From Gemmatimonadota bacterium (GTDB lineage: Bacteria; Gemmatimonadota; Gemmatimonadetes; Gemmatimonadales; GWC2-71-9), in contig QHVB01000039.1 in NCBI GenBank assembly GCA_003222195.1, forward strand, positions 1 to 38,980: 38,980 nt of DNA, in the 5' to 3' direction. Made by a program: the position numbers and the translations under genes. Of this stretch, positions 8,506 to 18,208 are shown one piece after another (the stretch's first letter is position 1; each line of letters starts with the position of its first letter). The notes under the pieces are model-generated. The model did no database searches. It was not told the DNA's origin and saw only the letters and a list, made by a program, of their open reading frames with translations.

Positions 8506-9440
8506 ACGTGCTCCTTCGCGATCGTCGTTCCCGCTTCGCCGCGCAGCGAGGCGAGCCCGTCCTCCAGCTGCGCGATGACAGCGCGCTCCCCGCCGGTGCG
8601 GACAAACTCGGCCGCGGCCTCGACCTTGGGTCGCATGCTGCCTACGCCGAGCTCTTTCCCGGCGAGCAAGTGCTCCGCCTGGGCCAGGGTCAAGCGGCGG
8701 ATCGCTTCCTGGGCCGGCGTGCCGTAGGCGCGATAGACCGCCTTCACGTTCGTCAGGATCAACAGAACCTGCGCCCCGATTTCCCGCCCGAGAATCGCGG
8801 CGACACGGTCCTTGTCGGCGACCGCATCGATTCCTTCCAGGCCGAGCTTGGGGTCGCGGTACACCGGCGGTCCCCCGCCCCCACCGGCGATCACGATGTA
8901 TCCCGCGCGAGTCAGATCGCGGACCATGTCGCGCTCGACGATACCGATGGGCCTGGGACTCGGCGCGAGCCGGCGGCCATCGCGAACCGGGATCCCGCGT
9001 GCCACGAGTCGCGCCTCCCGCGCCGGATCCAGCTTGTGCCCGACCGGTTTCGACGGCGTGCGGAGATCGGGATCATCGGCATGGCACAGCGTCTGCGTGA
9101 TCATCGTGACCACAGAGCGCTGCACGCCGGCGCGCTCGAGCGCGTTCTGGAGCGACTGCTGGATCATGTATCCCATCCAGCCGGCCGTCCCCGCCACCAG
9201 CACACCCAACGGGAGCGGCTCAACCTGATCCGCCGCGATCTCGTTGCGTGCCAGCTCGTCGCCGACCTGCGGGCCGTTGCCATGCACGAGGACGATCTGC
9301 CAACCCGCCGCCGCGAGATCGACGATGGGAACGAGACTCGCCCGCGTGTGACGAAACTGGTTGCTGATCGTCGGCCGTTCACCGGGAGGCGCGACGGCGT
9401 TTCCTCCGAGGGCGATCACGATCGTTCCGGGTGCCGGCAC
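8502..9440 (-). CDS. arcC: Carbamate kinase
   Basis: Amino acid kinase family enzyme that interconverts carbamoyl phosphate plus ADP with carbamate plus ATP. From the GTG at 9438-9440 it has 312 residues, the usual ArcC length. Motifs are VIALGGNAV (8-16), LVHGNGPQVGDELARNE, the glycine-rich AGGGGGPPVYRD and the nucleotide-site DKDRVAAILG. The open frame extends far upstream, but that part is out-of-frame sequence lying over the preceding membrane-protein gene. The start is 11 bases after that gene's stop. No arginine deiminase or ornithine carbamoyltransferase lies in the window, so the source or fate of carbamoyl phosphate is not evident. Acetylglutamate kinase is less likely given the ArcC-type motifs. 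Confidence 0.92.
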   Translation of the reverse strand: MPAPGTIVIALGGNAVAPPGERPTISNQFRHTRASLVPIVDLAAAGWQIVLVHGNGPQVGDELARNEIAADQVEPLPLGVLVAGTAGWMGYMIQQSLQNALERAGVQRSVVTMITQTLCHADDPDLRTPSKPVGHKLDPAREARLVARGIPVRDGRRLAPSPRPIGIVERDMVRDLTRAGYIVIAGGGGGPPVYRDPKLGLEGIDAVADKDRVAAILGREIGAQVLLILTNVKAVYRAYGTPAQEAIRRLTLAQAEHLLAGKELGVGSMRPKVEAAAEFVRTGGERAVIAQLEDGLASLRGEAGTTIAKEHV

Positions 9441-9451
9441 GGCCGCGCAAC

Positions 9452-11803
9452 CTAGCGGGGCCGGTGCGGCGGAGCAAGCTCGCTCATCAGCTGTCGCCAC
9501 AAGCTCCCGAACGTTTCCAAATCGCCCACGCCGAGCGCGGAATCCGCCTGCATGGCCAACCGGCGCACGCGACTCCACCGCGCGGCAAGCGTCGTATCGG
9601 TGACGATTTGCTCCCCACCCAGCAGCGCGGCGCGTGCCGTGAGTCCGTGCCCGCTGCGTCCATCCAACGTCACGTAGACCTCGGCGACGTGCGGGGGAGG
9701 CGGGGGTGGCTGCGCAGCGACGGGCTCGTACATCTGCGCCTGGACCGTGATGAGCGAGCTGCCGGCGGGCCAGACGCGGAATTGACCGGGCCGCAGCTGC
9801 GACGAGCCGACGAGTTCGCCGGGCAAGCGGTCGGGATCGGAGGCGGGAGGTCGCCACAGATGGAGCTCGGGTCCCCGCGGGGTGACGGTGGCGGCACCCA
9901 GGCCGACGAAGCGCTTCGGCGTCAGCAACCCGGACTCGAACGCGACCGCCATCCAGAGTGTGCCTCCGGGCGCGCCCAGCTGGAAAGGCTCGCGCGGTCG
10001 CACGATCCACGTCGCCTGAATCGCCGAGTCACCGCTGGCACGGACGAGCTGGGCGACCGCGACCTGGAACGCGTCCGCAGGATAAGCGAGCTGCGTGCGC
10101 AGATCCGGCGGCAGCCGTTCCGCGGGCTCGATGAGCGGCTCAAAGCGGCGCGCCCAGGTGGCGGTCAGCGAGTCGTAGCCAGGCGCAAGCCAGATATGGG
10201 TTTCGCCGGTTCCAACGCGAACGGCGCCCACGAGGCCCGCGCGGAGAAATCGCACGTCGCGCTCCCGCCACGGGAGTGACCGCACCAGCGGAAAGTTGTC
10301 GTGGGACACGTAGCCCCAACTCACCCACCACAACGCTCCATCGCGCAGCGCCGGTGCCGGGGCCCCAAAGCTCGCGAACGGGGCCAGGTGCTCGAGCCGC
10401 TCGGTGACGTCGCGTCGCCAGACGAGGGCACGTCCGGTCGATTCCCCGCGGATCAATCCCCACGCTTGAATCGTCCAGGCGATCGCGAAGCGGCGCCATG
10501 CGCCGACCAGAGGCACGCCGACGGAGTCTCCGGACGAAACGAGCGGAGTCTCGAGGCCGGGCCCGAAGAGCAGCGCGGCATTCGCCAAGGGCAAGGAGAT
10601 GACACTGAGGCCGCTGTCCGTTTCCATCGCGAGACGCACCGGACCCGGTGCGTTCGTCGGCGCCACGATCCAGACGGGCCTGGCGTCAGCGCCGAACGCG
10701 ACCGGTGGGGGTCGGAGCGCGACGGCGATCGGTGGCGCGCCGATCGCGGCGGCGACGTGCGGTGGATCCCACAGCGGTAGGGCCCGCGCTGCGGCTTCGC
10801 CGGATGGGAAGGCCGGCGGCGCGTCGGGATTGACGTCATCGAGTCCGAATGCGAGTCGCTCCAGGGCGGCACGGCGGCTGACCACCTCGGCGCTTTCTGG
10901 TCCCGGGCCCGATGACGCGCGCGCGACGCCTGGGATGACGAAGTAGCCCGCCGTCAGCGAGACCACCAGCGCCGCCCAGCCGGCGAGGATCAGATTGGGC
11001 CGATCACGCCACGCCCACGCGAGCGAGATGACCGTCGTCACGATGGCCACCGCGGCGACGACGTCCGCGCCGGGGACGCGGACCGAGAGCGCCGCCTGGT
11101 CGACCGTCCCGTGGAGTCCTCCGACGATCTCCGCCGGATCGAGAACCGCTCCCCAGGCGATGACGAGGGCGAGGCATGCCAGCAACACGCCCAGGTGTAG
11201 CCGCGCCTGGTCGCTGGCGCGGATACGTGCGCGGCGAATGCGCAGCGAGCCGATCACGCCGTAGAGGAGTGCTACGATACCCAGCGCGCCAACGACGAAC
11301 AGCAGACTGCGATTCTGCAGCGTGGCGAGCCACGGCATCACGCTCACATAGTAGCCGGCATCGCGCCTCAGGTTCGTCGCGTCGGTCACGCCGAAATGCG
11401 GCGGTGCCGCAGCGAGCACGGCGTGGCGCCACCAATCGCCCGTGCCCAGCGACAGGAAGGCCCCGAGGATCACGCCGAGTATGATCGTGACGGCGAGCAG
11501 CGTGCGGCGGGGAACGGCTTCGACGATCTCGAGGTCACCGAGGCGGCGGGGCATCTGGACCGAGCCGATGGCCCGGTAGACGATCAGCAAATTGCCGGTG
11601 ATCCAGGCGATTGCGGTGAACAGGACGAGCGCGGAGAGCACCCGGGCGAGGGTTCGCGCCGCGATCAGCGCCTCGCCGCCGGCGAAGGTTCGATCCCAGG
11701 CGCGCTCGGTGGTCTCGACCGCCAGCCAGCGGCCACCGACCAGCGCAACCACGAGCAGCCCGGCGCCGAGAAGGTACAGCCTGCGCCGGGTGTTCCGAGT
11801 CAC
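9452..11803 (-). CDS. UPF0182-like large membrane protein
   Basis: A 783-residue protein of unknown function from a GTG (11801-11803) that overlaps the pgm stop. There are seven predicted membrane segments at about 10-27, 52-76, 100-120, 166-187, 202-221, 247-265 and 270-293. A large non-membrane region of nearly 490 residues follows. The layout and several local patterns fit the UPF0182 family (PF03699). These include the 'dxxxxRDxGyYvxxmPWl' segment (141-159), LAYPADAFQVAVAQLVR late in the protein, and the 'LRPGQFRVWPAGSSLITVQA' strand. It is shorter and more divergent than typical 900-residue members and seems to lack the usual acidic C-terminal tail. Family role is unknown; no function is claimed. 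Confidence 0.72.
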   Translation of the reverse strand: MTRNTRRRLYLLGAGLLVVALVGGRWLAVETTERAWDRTFAGGEALIAARTLARVLSALVLFTAIAWITGNLLIVYRAIGSVQMPRRLGDLEIVEAVPRRTLLAVTIILGVILGAFLSLGTGDWWRHAVLAAAPPHFGVTDATNLRRDAGYYVSVMPWLATLQNRSLLFVVGALGIVALLYGVIGSLRIRRARIRASDQARLHLGVLLACLALVIAWGAVLDPAEIVGGLHGTVDQAALSVRVPGADVVAAVAIVTTVISLAWAWRDRPNLILAGWAALVVSLTAGYFVIPGVARASSGPGPESAEVVSRRAALERLAFGLDDVNPDAPPAFPSGEAAARALPLWDPPHVAAAIGAPPIAVALRPPPVAFGADARPVWIVAPTNAPGPVRLAMETDSGLSVISLPLANAALLFGPGLETPLVSSGDSVGVPLVGAWRRFAIAWTIQAWGLIRGESTGRALVWRRDVTERLEHLAPFASFGAPAPALRDGALWWVSWGYVSHDNFPLVRSLPWRERDVRFLRAGLVGAVRVGTGETHIWLAPGYDSLTATWARRFEPLIEPAERLPPDLRTQLAYPADAFQVAVAQLVRASGDSAIQATWIVRPREPFQLGAPGGTLWMAVAFESGLLTPKRFVGLGAATVTPRGPELHLWRPPASDPDRLPGELVGSSQLRPGQFRVWPAGSSLITVQAQMYEPVAAQPPPPPPHVAEVYVTLDGRSGHGLTARAALLGGEQIVTDTTLAARWSRVRRLAMQADSALGVGDLETFGSLWRQLMSELAPPHRPR

Positions 11804-13176
11804 GCCGTGACGCCGCGCGCCGCCAGCCAACCCTCGACTTCGGCGCGATACGCGTCGCGTGCCTGCGGGCTCGTCGCCTCGAAGCGCATCACCAGGACCG
11901 GCTGGGTATTCGAGGCCCGCAGCAATCCCCACCCCTCGGGGAACGTGATGCGCACGCCGTCGAGCGTCGAAACGGGATACTTCTCGGCAAACTCGTCGGC
12001 CGCCTGCTGGGCCACGTCGAACTTCTCGTCGTCGGGGCAATCGACACGCATTTCGGGCGTGGCGTAGGTCTTGGGGAGATCGGCCAGCAGCCGCGAGAGT
12101 GGCCCGCCCTCGCGGGCGACATACGCGAGCAGCCGGGCGGCGGCGAACAACGCGTCGTCGAATCCATACCAGTCACCGCCGAAGAACATGTGCCCGCTCA
12201 TTTCTCCGGCCAGCGGCGCGCCGATCTCTTTCATCTTCTGTTTGATGAAGGAATGGCCGGTCTTCCACATGACCGGCTCGAGGCCGGCGCGTTTTAGCAT
12301 CTGCGGCAGAACTTCCGAGCACTTCACGTCGAAGATCACCGGCTTGCCGGGACCCATCCGCCGTACCAGGTCGCGGCCGAACAGCACGAGCAGCTGGTCG
12401 CCGAGGACGGGCTCGCCCTTTTCATCGACAGCCCCGATGCGGTCGCCGTCGCCGTCGAACGCGATGCCCAGCTCCGCCTTTTCCTTTTTCACGACAGCCT
12501 GGAGGTCGCGCAGGTTCTCGAGCACGGTCGGGTCGGGGTGGTGATGAGGGAACGTCCCGTCAGATTCGTCGAACAGCGCCACGACGTCGGCGCCGAGCTC
12601 GCGCAGCGTCTCCACGGCCACGAGACTAGTCACGCCGTTGCCGCAGTCCACGACCACTTTGAGCCGCCGAGCCAGCGGCGCATTGCGCTGGACGATGGCC
12701 TTCCTGTACGCGGTGAGGAGTCCGCGGTGCGCGGTCTGTGTGCCACCGGCCTTCGTGATGAGCTTGTCGTCGTTGATCAGCCGGTAGAGGACCTGGATGT
12801 CGTCGCCGAAGACCGCGTCGTGCGCCAGCACCATCTTGAAGCCATTGAATTCCGGCGGGTTGTGTGAGCCGGTCACTTGAATGCCGCCGTCAACCGGCAG
12901 CGTCTTCGTGGCAAAGTAGAGCGCCGGTGTGGGAGCCTCGCCGACGTCGAGGGCGCTACCGCCCGCGGCAGCGATGCCCTCTGCTATTCCTTGCGCGAGG
13001 CTGCCGCCGGAAGGCCGGTTGTCTCGTCCCACCGCGACGCGGGGTGGCTTGCCCAGCCGCTCTGTGGCGAGCGTGGTGTACGCTTGCCCGACGGCGCGCG
13101 CGGCCGCCGGCGTGAGCTCCTTGTCAACGAGGCCACGAATGTCGTACTGGCGGAAAATGTTGGCGGGAAGCTTCAT
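11800..13176 (-). CDS. Phosphomannomutase/phosphoglucomutase
   Basis: Alpha-D-phosphohexomutase that moves phosphate between C6 and C1 of mannose or glucose, feeding nucleotide sugars for polysaccharide and envelope synthesis. It has 458 residues, close to AlgC-type enzymes. Seen are the phosphoserine loop VTGSHNPPEFNG (Ser104), the metal loop FDGDGDR (Asp241, 243, 245), the sugar-binding loop GEMSGH (324-329) and the phosphate-binding RASNTQPVLVMRFEA. The GEMSGH loop is that of dual phosphomannomutase/phosphoglucomutase enzymes. I chose the ATG at 13174-13176 because AAGGAG sits five bases upstream; the GTG two codons earlier would be too close to it. It follows nuoN closely and overlaps the UPF0182 gene. 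Confidence 0.93.
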   Translation of the reverse strand: MKLPANIFRQYDIRGLVDKELTPAAARAVGQAYTTLATERLGKPPRVAVGRDNRPSGGSLAQGIAEGIAAAGGSALDVGEAPTPALYFATKTLPVDGGIQVTGSHNPPEFNGFKMVLAHDAVFGDDIQVLYRLINDDKLITKAGGTQTAHRGLLTAYRKAIVQRNAPLARRLKVVVDCGNGVTSLVAVETLRELGADVVALFDESDGTFPHHHPDPTVLENLRDLQAVVKKEKAELGIAFDGDGDRIGAVDEKGEPVLGDQLLVLFGRDLVRRMGPGKPVIFDVKCSEVLPQMLKRAGLEPVMWKTGHSFIKQKMKEIGAPLAGEMSGHMFFGGDWYGFDDALFAAARLLAYVAREGGPLSRLLADLPKTYATPEMRVDCPDDEKFDVAQQAADEFAEKYPVSTLDGVRITFPEGWGLLRASNTQPVLVMRFEATSPQARDAYRAEVEGWLAARGVTA

Positions 13177-13191
13177 CGACACTCCTTGGGC

Positions 13192-14691
13192 TCAAGGAGC
13201 TGCAGTCGTCGTACCGCCGGCGTGGACGCTGTCACCCGCCGCTCTCGCGAGATCGAACAGCCGGTTGGGCCAGACCCCGAACAGCAGCAGGCCCACCACG
13301 ACGGCGGCAACGGCGGCACGTCCCCACCGGTCGAGGCAGACATCCACGTGGGCGGCCTCGATCGGCTCCGGCTTCATATACATCGCCATGATGACGGGAA
13401 GATAGTACCCCGCCGAGACGACGCTGGTCAGCACCAGGATCGCGGCGAGGGTATTCTGACCGGCGCTCGTCGCGGCGATCAAGATGTACCACTTCCCGAT
13501 GAATCCCGCGGTTCCGGGAAAGCCCAGCAACGAGAGCATGCAGACGGCGAGGGCAAACGCGAGCCAGGGCCGCCGCGCGGCCAGGCCGGAGAGATCGTCG
13601 ATCGTTACGTCGCTCTCCCCGGCTCGTCCCTTGGCGATCAGCACCGCGAATGCCCCGAGCGACATCAGCGTGTAGGCGACGATGTAGACCAGAAACGCGC
13701 TTGTGCCGGCGACGCCACCGGCGGTCACCGCGACCAACAGGTAGCCCGCATGCGCCACGGACGAGTAGGCCAGCATGCGCTTGAGCGAGCGTTGCCCCAG
13801 GGCGAACAGATTGCCGCCGATCATCGTGATGACCGCGAGCCACCACATGATATCGTGCCAGGCCGGGACGGCGGCGAACGCCTGGTACATGACGCGGAAC
13901 AGCGCCGCAAATGCCGCGGCCTTCACGCCCGTCGCCATGAATGCCGTTACCGGAGTGGGTGCGCCATCGTAAACGTCGGGCGCCCACATGTGGAACGGCA
14001 CGGCGGCGATCTTGAATCCAAACCCCACGATCAGGAGCGCGAGCCCCGCGAGCAGCATCGCGCTTGCCCGCATGGCGATACTCAGCCGTGCGCCGATCAG
14101 TACGAGGTTCGTCGTGCCCGTGGCGCCGTAGACGAGGGCGATGCCGTACAGCAGGAATCCCGACGCGAACGCCCCCAGCAGGAAGTACTTGAGGGCCGCT
14201 TCGGCGGACCGTGCGCGACGCCGGTCGAACCCGGCCAGCACGTATACCGCGACCGACATCAACTCGAGGGCGAGGAAGATCACGATCAAGTCGGCGCCGG
14301 CCGCCATGAGCATCATGCCGAGCGTGCCGAGGAGCAGCAGCACGTGGTACTCCGGGGCCAACAGCCGCTCGCGCTCGAGATAGGTGAAGGAGATCAGCAC
14401 GGTGAGCGCGGCGGCGCCGACGAACACCCAGTCGGCGACCCAGCGGAAGTCGTCGGCTGCGATCATCGACACGACGCCGCGGACGCCGGCGCGATTCCAC
14501 CACAACCACCAGATCGCTACCGCCGTCGACACGAGCGCGAGCAGCGTCAGCCACCCCGCGATCCGCAGATCCCAGACGGTCCGATGCCGCCACGCGACGA
14601 ACAGGAGCAACACGAGGGCCCATCCCGTGAGCACCAGCTCCGGCAGTAGCGACAGCAGGAGATCGCGCGGGATCGCGGGATTCAGGTTCAT
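13192..14691 (-). CDS. nuoN: NADH:quinone oxidoreductase subunit N
   Basis: One of the three antiporter-like, proton-translocating membrane subunits of complex I. At 499 residues it has about 14 predicted helices, from residues 14-33 onward. Family motifs include LELMSVAVYVLAGFDRR, with the conserved glutamate of helix 5, the broken-helix region around GFGFKIAAVPFHMWAPDVYD with its key lysine, and YSSVAHAGYLLVAV. The ATG (14689-14691) overlaps the nuoM stop as ATGA. Its upstream ribosome binding region is the very G-rich end of nuoM. It is the last gene of the nuo set, and pgm follows after 15 bases. Confidence 0.97.
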   Translation of the reverse strand: MNLNPAIPRDLLLSLLPELVLTGWALVLLLFVAWRHRTVWDLRIAGWLTLLALVSTAVAIWWLWWNRAGVRGVVSMIAADDFRWVADWVFVGAAALTVLISFTYLERERLLAPEYHVLLLLGTLGMMLMAAGADLIVIFLALELMSVAVYVLAGFDRRRARSAEAALKYFLLGAFASGFLLYGIALVYGATGTTNLVLIGARLSIAMRASAMLLAGLALLIVGFGFKIAAVPFHMWAPDVYDGAPTPVTAFMATGVKAAAFAALFRVMYQAFAAVPAWHDIMWWLAVITMIGGNLFALGQRSLKRMLAYSSVAHAGYLLVAVTAGGVAGTSAFLVYIVAYTLMSLGAFAVLIAKGRAGESDVTIDDLSGLAARRPWLAFALAVCMLSLLGFPGTAGFIGKWYILIAATSAGQNTLAAILVLTSVVSAGYYLPVIMAMYMKPEPIEAAHVDVCLDRWGRAAVAAVVVGLLLFGVWPNRLFDLARAAGDSVHAGGTTTAAP

Positions 14692-16229
14692 TGCTGCCCG
14701 CCCTCCCCCTCCCCCGCCCCCGCCCCCGCCGGCGGTGCCTGGACCGTCCCGGGCTTGAGCTGCTCAATCAGGGCGCGTGCGGATGGCTCCATGCGGCGCA
14801 GGATCGGCTTGGGGTAGATCCCGATCCACAGAATGCACACGAGCAGCGGCACGAGCACCGCGATCTCCCTTGGCGTGAGATCGGTGAGGTTCTCGTTTTC
14901 ATGCTGCGTCAGCGGATTGTAGATCACACGCTGCAGGGCCGTCAGCAGGTACGCGGCGGCGACAATCACACCGCTCGTCGCGAGCGCCGTGGCGAGGGGA
15001 TAAGTGCGGAACGCGCCGATCAGCACCAGGAATTCGCCGACGAACCCGTTGGTCCCCGGCAGCGCGATGGACGACAGCGACACCACCGTCAGGATCGCCG
15101 CGAACAGCGGGACGACGCGGGCGATGCCGCCGTAGGCAGCGATCAGACGGCTGTGACGCCGCTCGTAGATCATGCCGACCAGGAAGAACAGCGCGCCGGT
15201 CGAGATCCCGTGATTGATCATGACCAGCAGCGCCCCCTGGACGCTCTGCAGCGTCAGCGCCCAGATCCCGAGCATCACGAACCCGAGATGCGCGACCGAC
15301 GAATAGGCGATCAGCTTTTTGAAGTCGGGCTGCACCATCGCCACGAGGCCGCCGTAGATGATGCCGATCAGCGACAGGATCACGATGACGAGCTGCACCG
15401 TCTGGCTGAGGGCGACCGCCGGGAAGAACGGCAACGCGAATCGCAGGAAGCCGTAGGTCCCCATCTTCAGCAGGATGCCCGCCAGGATGACGGAGCCCGC
15501 GGTGGGGGCCTCGACGTGCGCGTCGGGCAGCCAGGTATGCAGCGGGAACAGCGGGACCTTGATCGCGAACGCGAGGAAGAAGGCGCCGAACAGCCACCAG
15601 GCCGTTGGGCCTAGATCTTTCGCGTTGCTCAGGAGGTGCGCGTACGCGAACGAATAGACGCCGGTGGCGTTGCCCGCGTGCACGTACAGGACGATGATCG
15701 CGACGAGCATGAGGAGCGATCCCAAGAACGTGTAGATGAAGAACTTGATCGCCGCGTACAGCCGGTTGTCACCGCCCCAGACCCCGATGATGAAGTACAT
15801 CGGAATGAGCATCAGTTCCCACATCACATAGAAGAGGAAGAGGTCGAGTGAGACGAAGACGCCGATCATGCCCGTGGTCAGCACGAGCAGCAGCGCGTAG
15901 AACCCGCCCTCGCGCTTGGTGATGTAGCTCCAGCTCCCGAGAATCGACAGCGGCATGAGGAACGTGGTGAGCAGCACGAGGAACAGCGAGATCCCGTCCA
16001 CGCCGACCGTGTAGTGAATGCCCCACGCCGCGATCCAGGCGCGATCCATGGTGAACTGCATGCTGCCGTCGGGTACGAATGTCCACCACAACGGCACCGA
16101 GATCGCGAACTCGATCACGCTCGCCGCGAGCGCGACGTACTTGGCGAGCCGGGCGGGAAGGAGCAACACGACGACGCCGGCGATGAGCGGCCACGCGAGC
16201 AGCGCGGTGAGGACCCAGCGCGCGTACAT
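14688..16229 (-). CDS. nuoM: NADH:quinone oxidoreductase subunit M
   Basis: Antiporter-like proton-pumping subunit of complex I, 513 residues from the ATG at 16227-16229 (TGATG junction with nuoL). Conserved segments include FVMWELMLIP-type sequence (here FYVMWELMLIPMYF, with the key Glu), the lysine-bearing FFLAFAIKVPLFPLHTWLPDAHVEAPT and IAYSSVAHLGFVMLG. An arginine-rich upstream extension of 57 codons lies over nuoL and is rejected. The C-terminus is unusual: after residue 495 it becomes a low-complexity Ala/Gly/Glu tail ending EGEGGQQ. The tail is encoded by runs of five guanines and looks like a repeat expansion rather than a folded part. Confidence 0.97.
   Translation of the reverse strand: MYARWVLTALLAWPLIAGVVVLLLPARLAKYVALAASVIEFAISVPLWWTFVPDGSMQFTMDRAWIAAWGIHYTVGVDGISLFLVLLTTFLMPLSILGSWSYITKREGGFYALLLVLTTGMIGVFVSLDLFLFYVMWELMLIPMYFIIGVWGGDNRLYAAIKFFIYTFLGSLLMLVAIIVLYVHAGNATGVYSFAYAHLLSNAKDLGPTAWWLFGAFFLAFAIKVPLFPLHTWLPDAHVEAPTAGSVILAGILLKMGTYGFLRFALPFFPAVALSQTVQLVIVILSLIGIIYGGLVAMVQPDFKKLIAYSSVAHLGFVMLGIWALTLQSVQGALLVMINHGISTGALFFLVGMIYERRHSRLIAAYGGIARVVPLFAAILTVVSLSSIALPGTNGFVGEFLVLIGAFRTYPLATALATSGVIVAAAYLLTALQRVIYNPLTQHENENLTDLTPREIAVLVPLLVCILWIGIYPKPILRRMEPSARALIEQLKPGTVQAPPAGAGAGEGEGGQQ
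14697..14727 (-). promoter_or_regulatory. G-quadruplex-forming tract over the nuoN ribosome binding site
   Basis: Read on the minus (mRNA-like) strand the sequence is four runs of five G and then two runs of three G, all separated by single bases. The G runs lie opposite 14723-14727, 14717-14721, 14711-14715, 14705-14709, 14701-14703 and 14697-14699. It ends five bases before the nuoN ATG and contains the only Shine-Dalgarno-like GGAGG for that gene. Single-base loops make this an extreme quadruplex motif; folding in the cell is inferred. Confidence 0.6.
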
Positions 16230-18208
16230 CAGCTCATTGCCCGCCAGAGGACCAGCAACACGCCGACCACGAACACGGCGACATACGTCCCCACCTGCCC
16301 TGTCTGGAGCCAGCGGTTCGCCCAGCCGAGCGCGCGCGTGCCGCGCGCGGCGCCGTTGACCGCGGCGCCATCGATCACGCGCTGGTCGATTTGCTTCCAC
16401 AGAACCTCGCGCGACAGCCAGACCAGGGGCCGCACGATCAGCGCGTCATAGATCTCGTCGACGTACCACTTGTTGCGCAGTATGCGAGCGAAGCCCCGCT
16501 CCGCGGACGCGGTGCGCGCCGGCACGAGCCGTTCCGGCTTGAGCAACTGCCACGCGCCCACGATTCCGATGACGGCGACAGCGACCGCGACTCCCACGAG
16601 CATCCACTCCGTCCCGCTGACGAGCGGCGGTTCGGGGCGCAGCGCCGCGCCTGGGTGCGTGACCGGCTCGAGCCAGTGGTGCAGCCATTCGCCGCCATGA
16701 TAGAGCTCAGGCACGTTCAGCAGGCCGCCGGCGGCGGACAGCACACCGAGGACGACCAGCGGGCCCGTGAGAATCCACGGCGCCTCGTGCAGATGCGTCT
16801 GCTCTTGTTCTCCGGTGCGGTTCGGCCCGTGGAAGGTGTAGATCATCAGCCGTGTCATGTAGAACGCGGTCAGCAACGCCGCCACAAGGCTCAGCCCCCA
16901 GAACACGAGCCAGATCGGCTCCACCGAGCCACGCGCGAACGCAGCGGTGAGGATCTCGTCCTTGGAGAGGAATCCCGAGAAGGGTGGAATCCCCGCGATC
17001 GCGAGCGTCGCGATCCACATCAACGCCGCCGTCCACGGCATGTAGCGCGCGAGGCCGCCCATGTTGCGCATGTCCTGCGCGTCTTCATGGGAGTGGGTGT
17101 GATGGTAGGCGCGATGCAGCGCGAAGATGACGCTGCCCGAGCCGAGGAACAGCAGCGCCTTGAAGAACGCATGGGTGACGAGGTGGAACATGCCGGCGGT
17201 CATGGCACCGGTGCCGACGGCGAGGAACATGTAGCCGAGCTGCGAGATCGTGGAATACGCGAGGACCTTCTTGATGTCCCACTGCTTGAGCGCGATCGTC
17301 GCGGCGAACAGCGCGGTGAGCGCGCCGACGCCCGCGACTACGGCGCTCGAGACCGGCGCCAGCGCGAACAGCAGGTTGCAGCGCGCCACGAGATACACGC
17401 CGGCGGTCACCATGGTCGCCGCGTGGATGAGCGCCGAGACGGGCGTCGGACCGGCCATGGCGTCCGGCAACCACGTGTACAAGGGGATTTGCGCCGATTT
17501 GCCCGTGCAGCCTAGGAAAAGAAACAGCGTGATCGCCGTGATCGCCGTGCCGCCGGCGGTCAAGGCCGTCGGCGCGTGCGCGAATACGGTATCGAAGTCC
17601 AGCGAACCCGTGGACCAGAAGATCATGAACATCGCCACCATGAACCCGAAGTCTCCGATGCGGTTCATGATGAAGGCCTTGCGGCCCGCGTTCGCGTTCG
17701 CCTCTTCGCTGAACCAGAACCCGATGAGCAGGTAGCTGCACAGCCCCACGCCTTCCCACCCGACGAACATCACGGGGAAGCTCGCGCCGAGCACGAGGAC
17801 CAGCATGAAGAAGACGAACAGGTTGAGATACGCGAAGTAGCGCGCGTACCCCGGATCGTCCTTCATGTAGCCGATGCTGAACAGATGGATCAGCGAGCCG
17901 ACGCCTGTGACGACGAGGAGCATGACCAGCGACAGCTGATCCACTTGGAGCGCGAAGTCCACCTGCAGCGTGCCGACGGGAATCCACGACCAGTACCGGA
18001 AGACGACTGGTGCCTCGGCGTGCAGCCCCGTGAAGGCGCTGAACACCGCAATCGCGACGCCGAACGCCGCGAGCAACACGCCGGCCCCGATGATCGACAC
18101 GAGCGTCTTGGCCGTCGGCCGAGCCAGCGCCAGCGTGCCGTTCAGCACGAAGCCGAGCAGCGGCAGCGCCGGCGCGAGCCAGATCAGGTCGACGGTGGTG
18201 CCGGTCAT
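16229..18208 (-). CDS. nuoL: NADH:quinone oxidoreductase subunit L
   Basis: Distal antiporter-like subunit of complex I, 659 residues. It begins with helices typical of NuoL and carries [19 protein letters not shown] with the functional glutamate. The [20 protein letters not shown] motif holds the key lysine of the broken helix, and [14 protein letters not shown] follows. The C-terminal part has the KWYVDEIYD segment and a last hydrophobic helix, which fits the lateral amphipathic helix and anchor that span the membrane arm. The ATG (18206-18208) overlaps the nuoK stop as ATGA. Confidence 0.97.
   Translation of the reverse strand: MTGTTVDLIWLAPALPLLGFVLNGTLALARPTAKTLVSIIGAGVLLAAFGVAIAVFSAFTGLHAEAPVVFRYWSWIPVGTLQVDFALQVDQLSLVMLLVVTGVGSLIHLFSIGYMKDDPGYARYFAYLNLFVFFMLVLVLGASFPVMFVGWEGVGLCSYLLIGFWFSEEANANAGRKAFIMNRIGDFGFMVAMFMIFWSTGSLDFDTVFAHAPTALTAGGTAITAITLFLFLGCTGKSAQIPLYTWLPDAMAGPTPVSALIHAATMVTAGVYLVARCNLLFALAPVSSAVVAGVGALTALFAATIALKQWDIKKVLAYSTISQLGYMFLAVGTGAMTAGMFHLVTHAFFKALLFLGSGSVIFALHRAYHHTHSHEDAQDMRNMGGLARYMPWTAALMWIATLAIAGIPPFSGFLSKDEILTAAFARGSVEPIWLVFWGLSLVAALLTAFYMTRLMIYTFHGPNRTGEQEQTHLHEAPWILTGPLVVLGVLSAAGGLLNVPELYHGGEWLHHWLEPVTHPGAALRPEPPLVSGTEWMLVGVAVAVAVIGIVGAWQLLKPERLVPARTASAERGFARILRNKWYVDEIYDALIVRPLVWLSREVLWKQIDQRVIDGAAVNGAARGTRALGWANRWLQTGQVGTYVAVFVVGVLLVLWRAMS

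Noticed and set aside
12877-14649. A 590-codon open frame on the plus strand opposite nuoN and pgm, plus many similar long antisense frames
   Set aside because: The product is rich in Arg, Gly, His, Asp and Gln without any domain, and it lies fully over genes with clear motifs. Long antisense frames are expected in GC-rich DNA.
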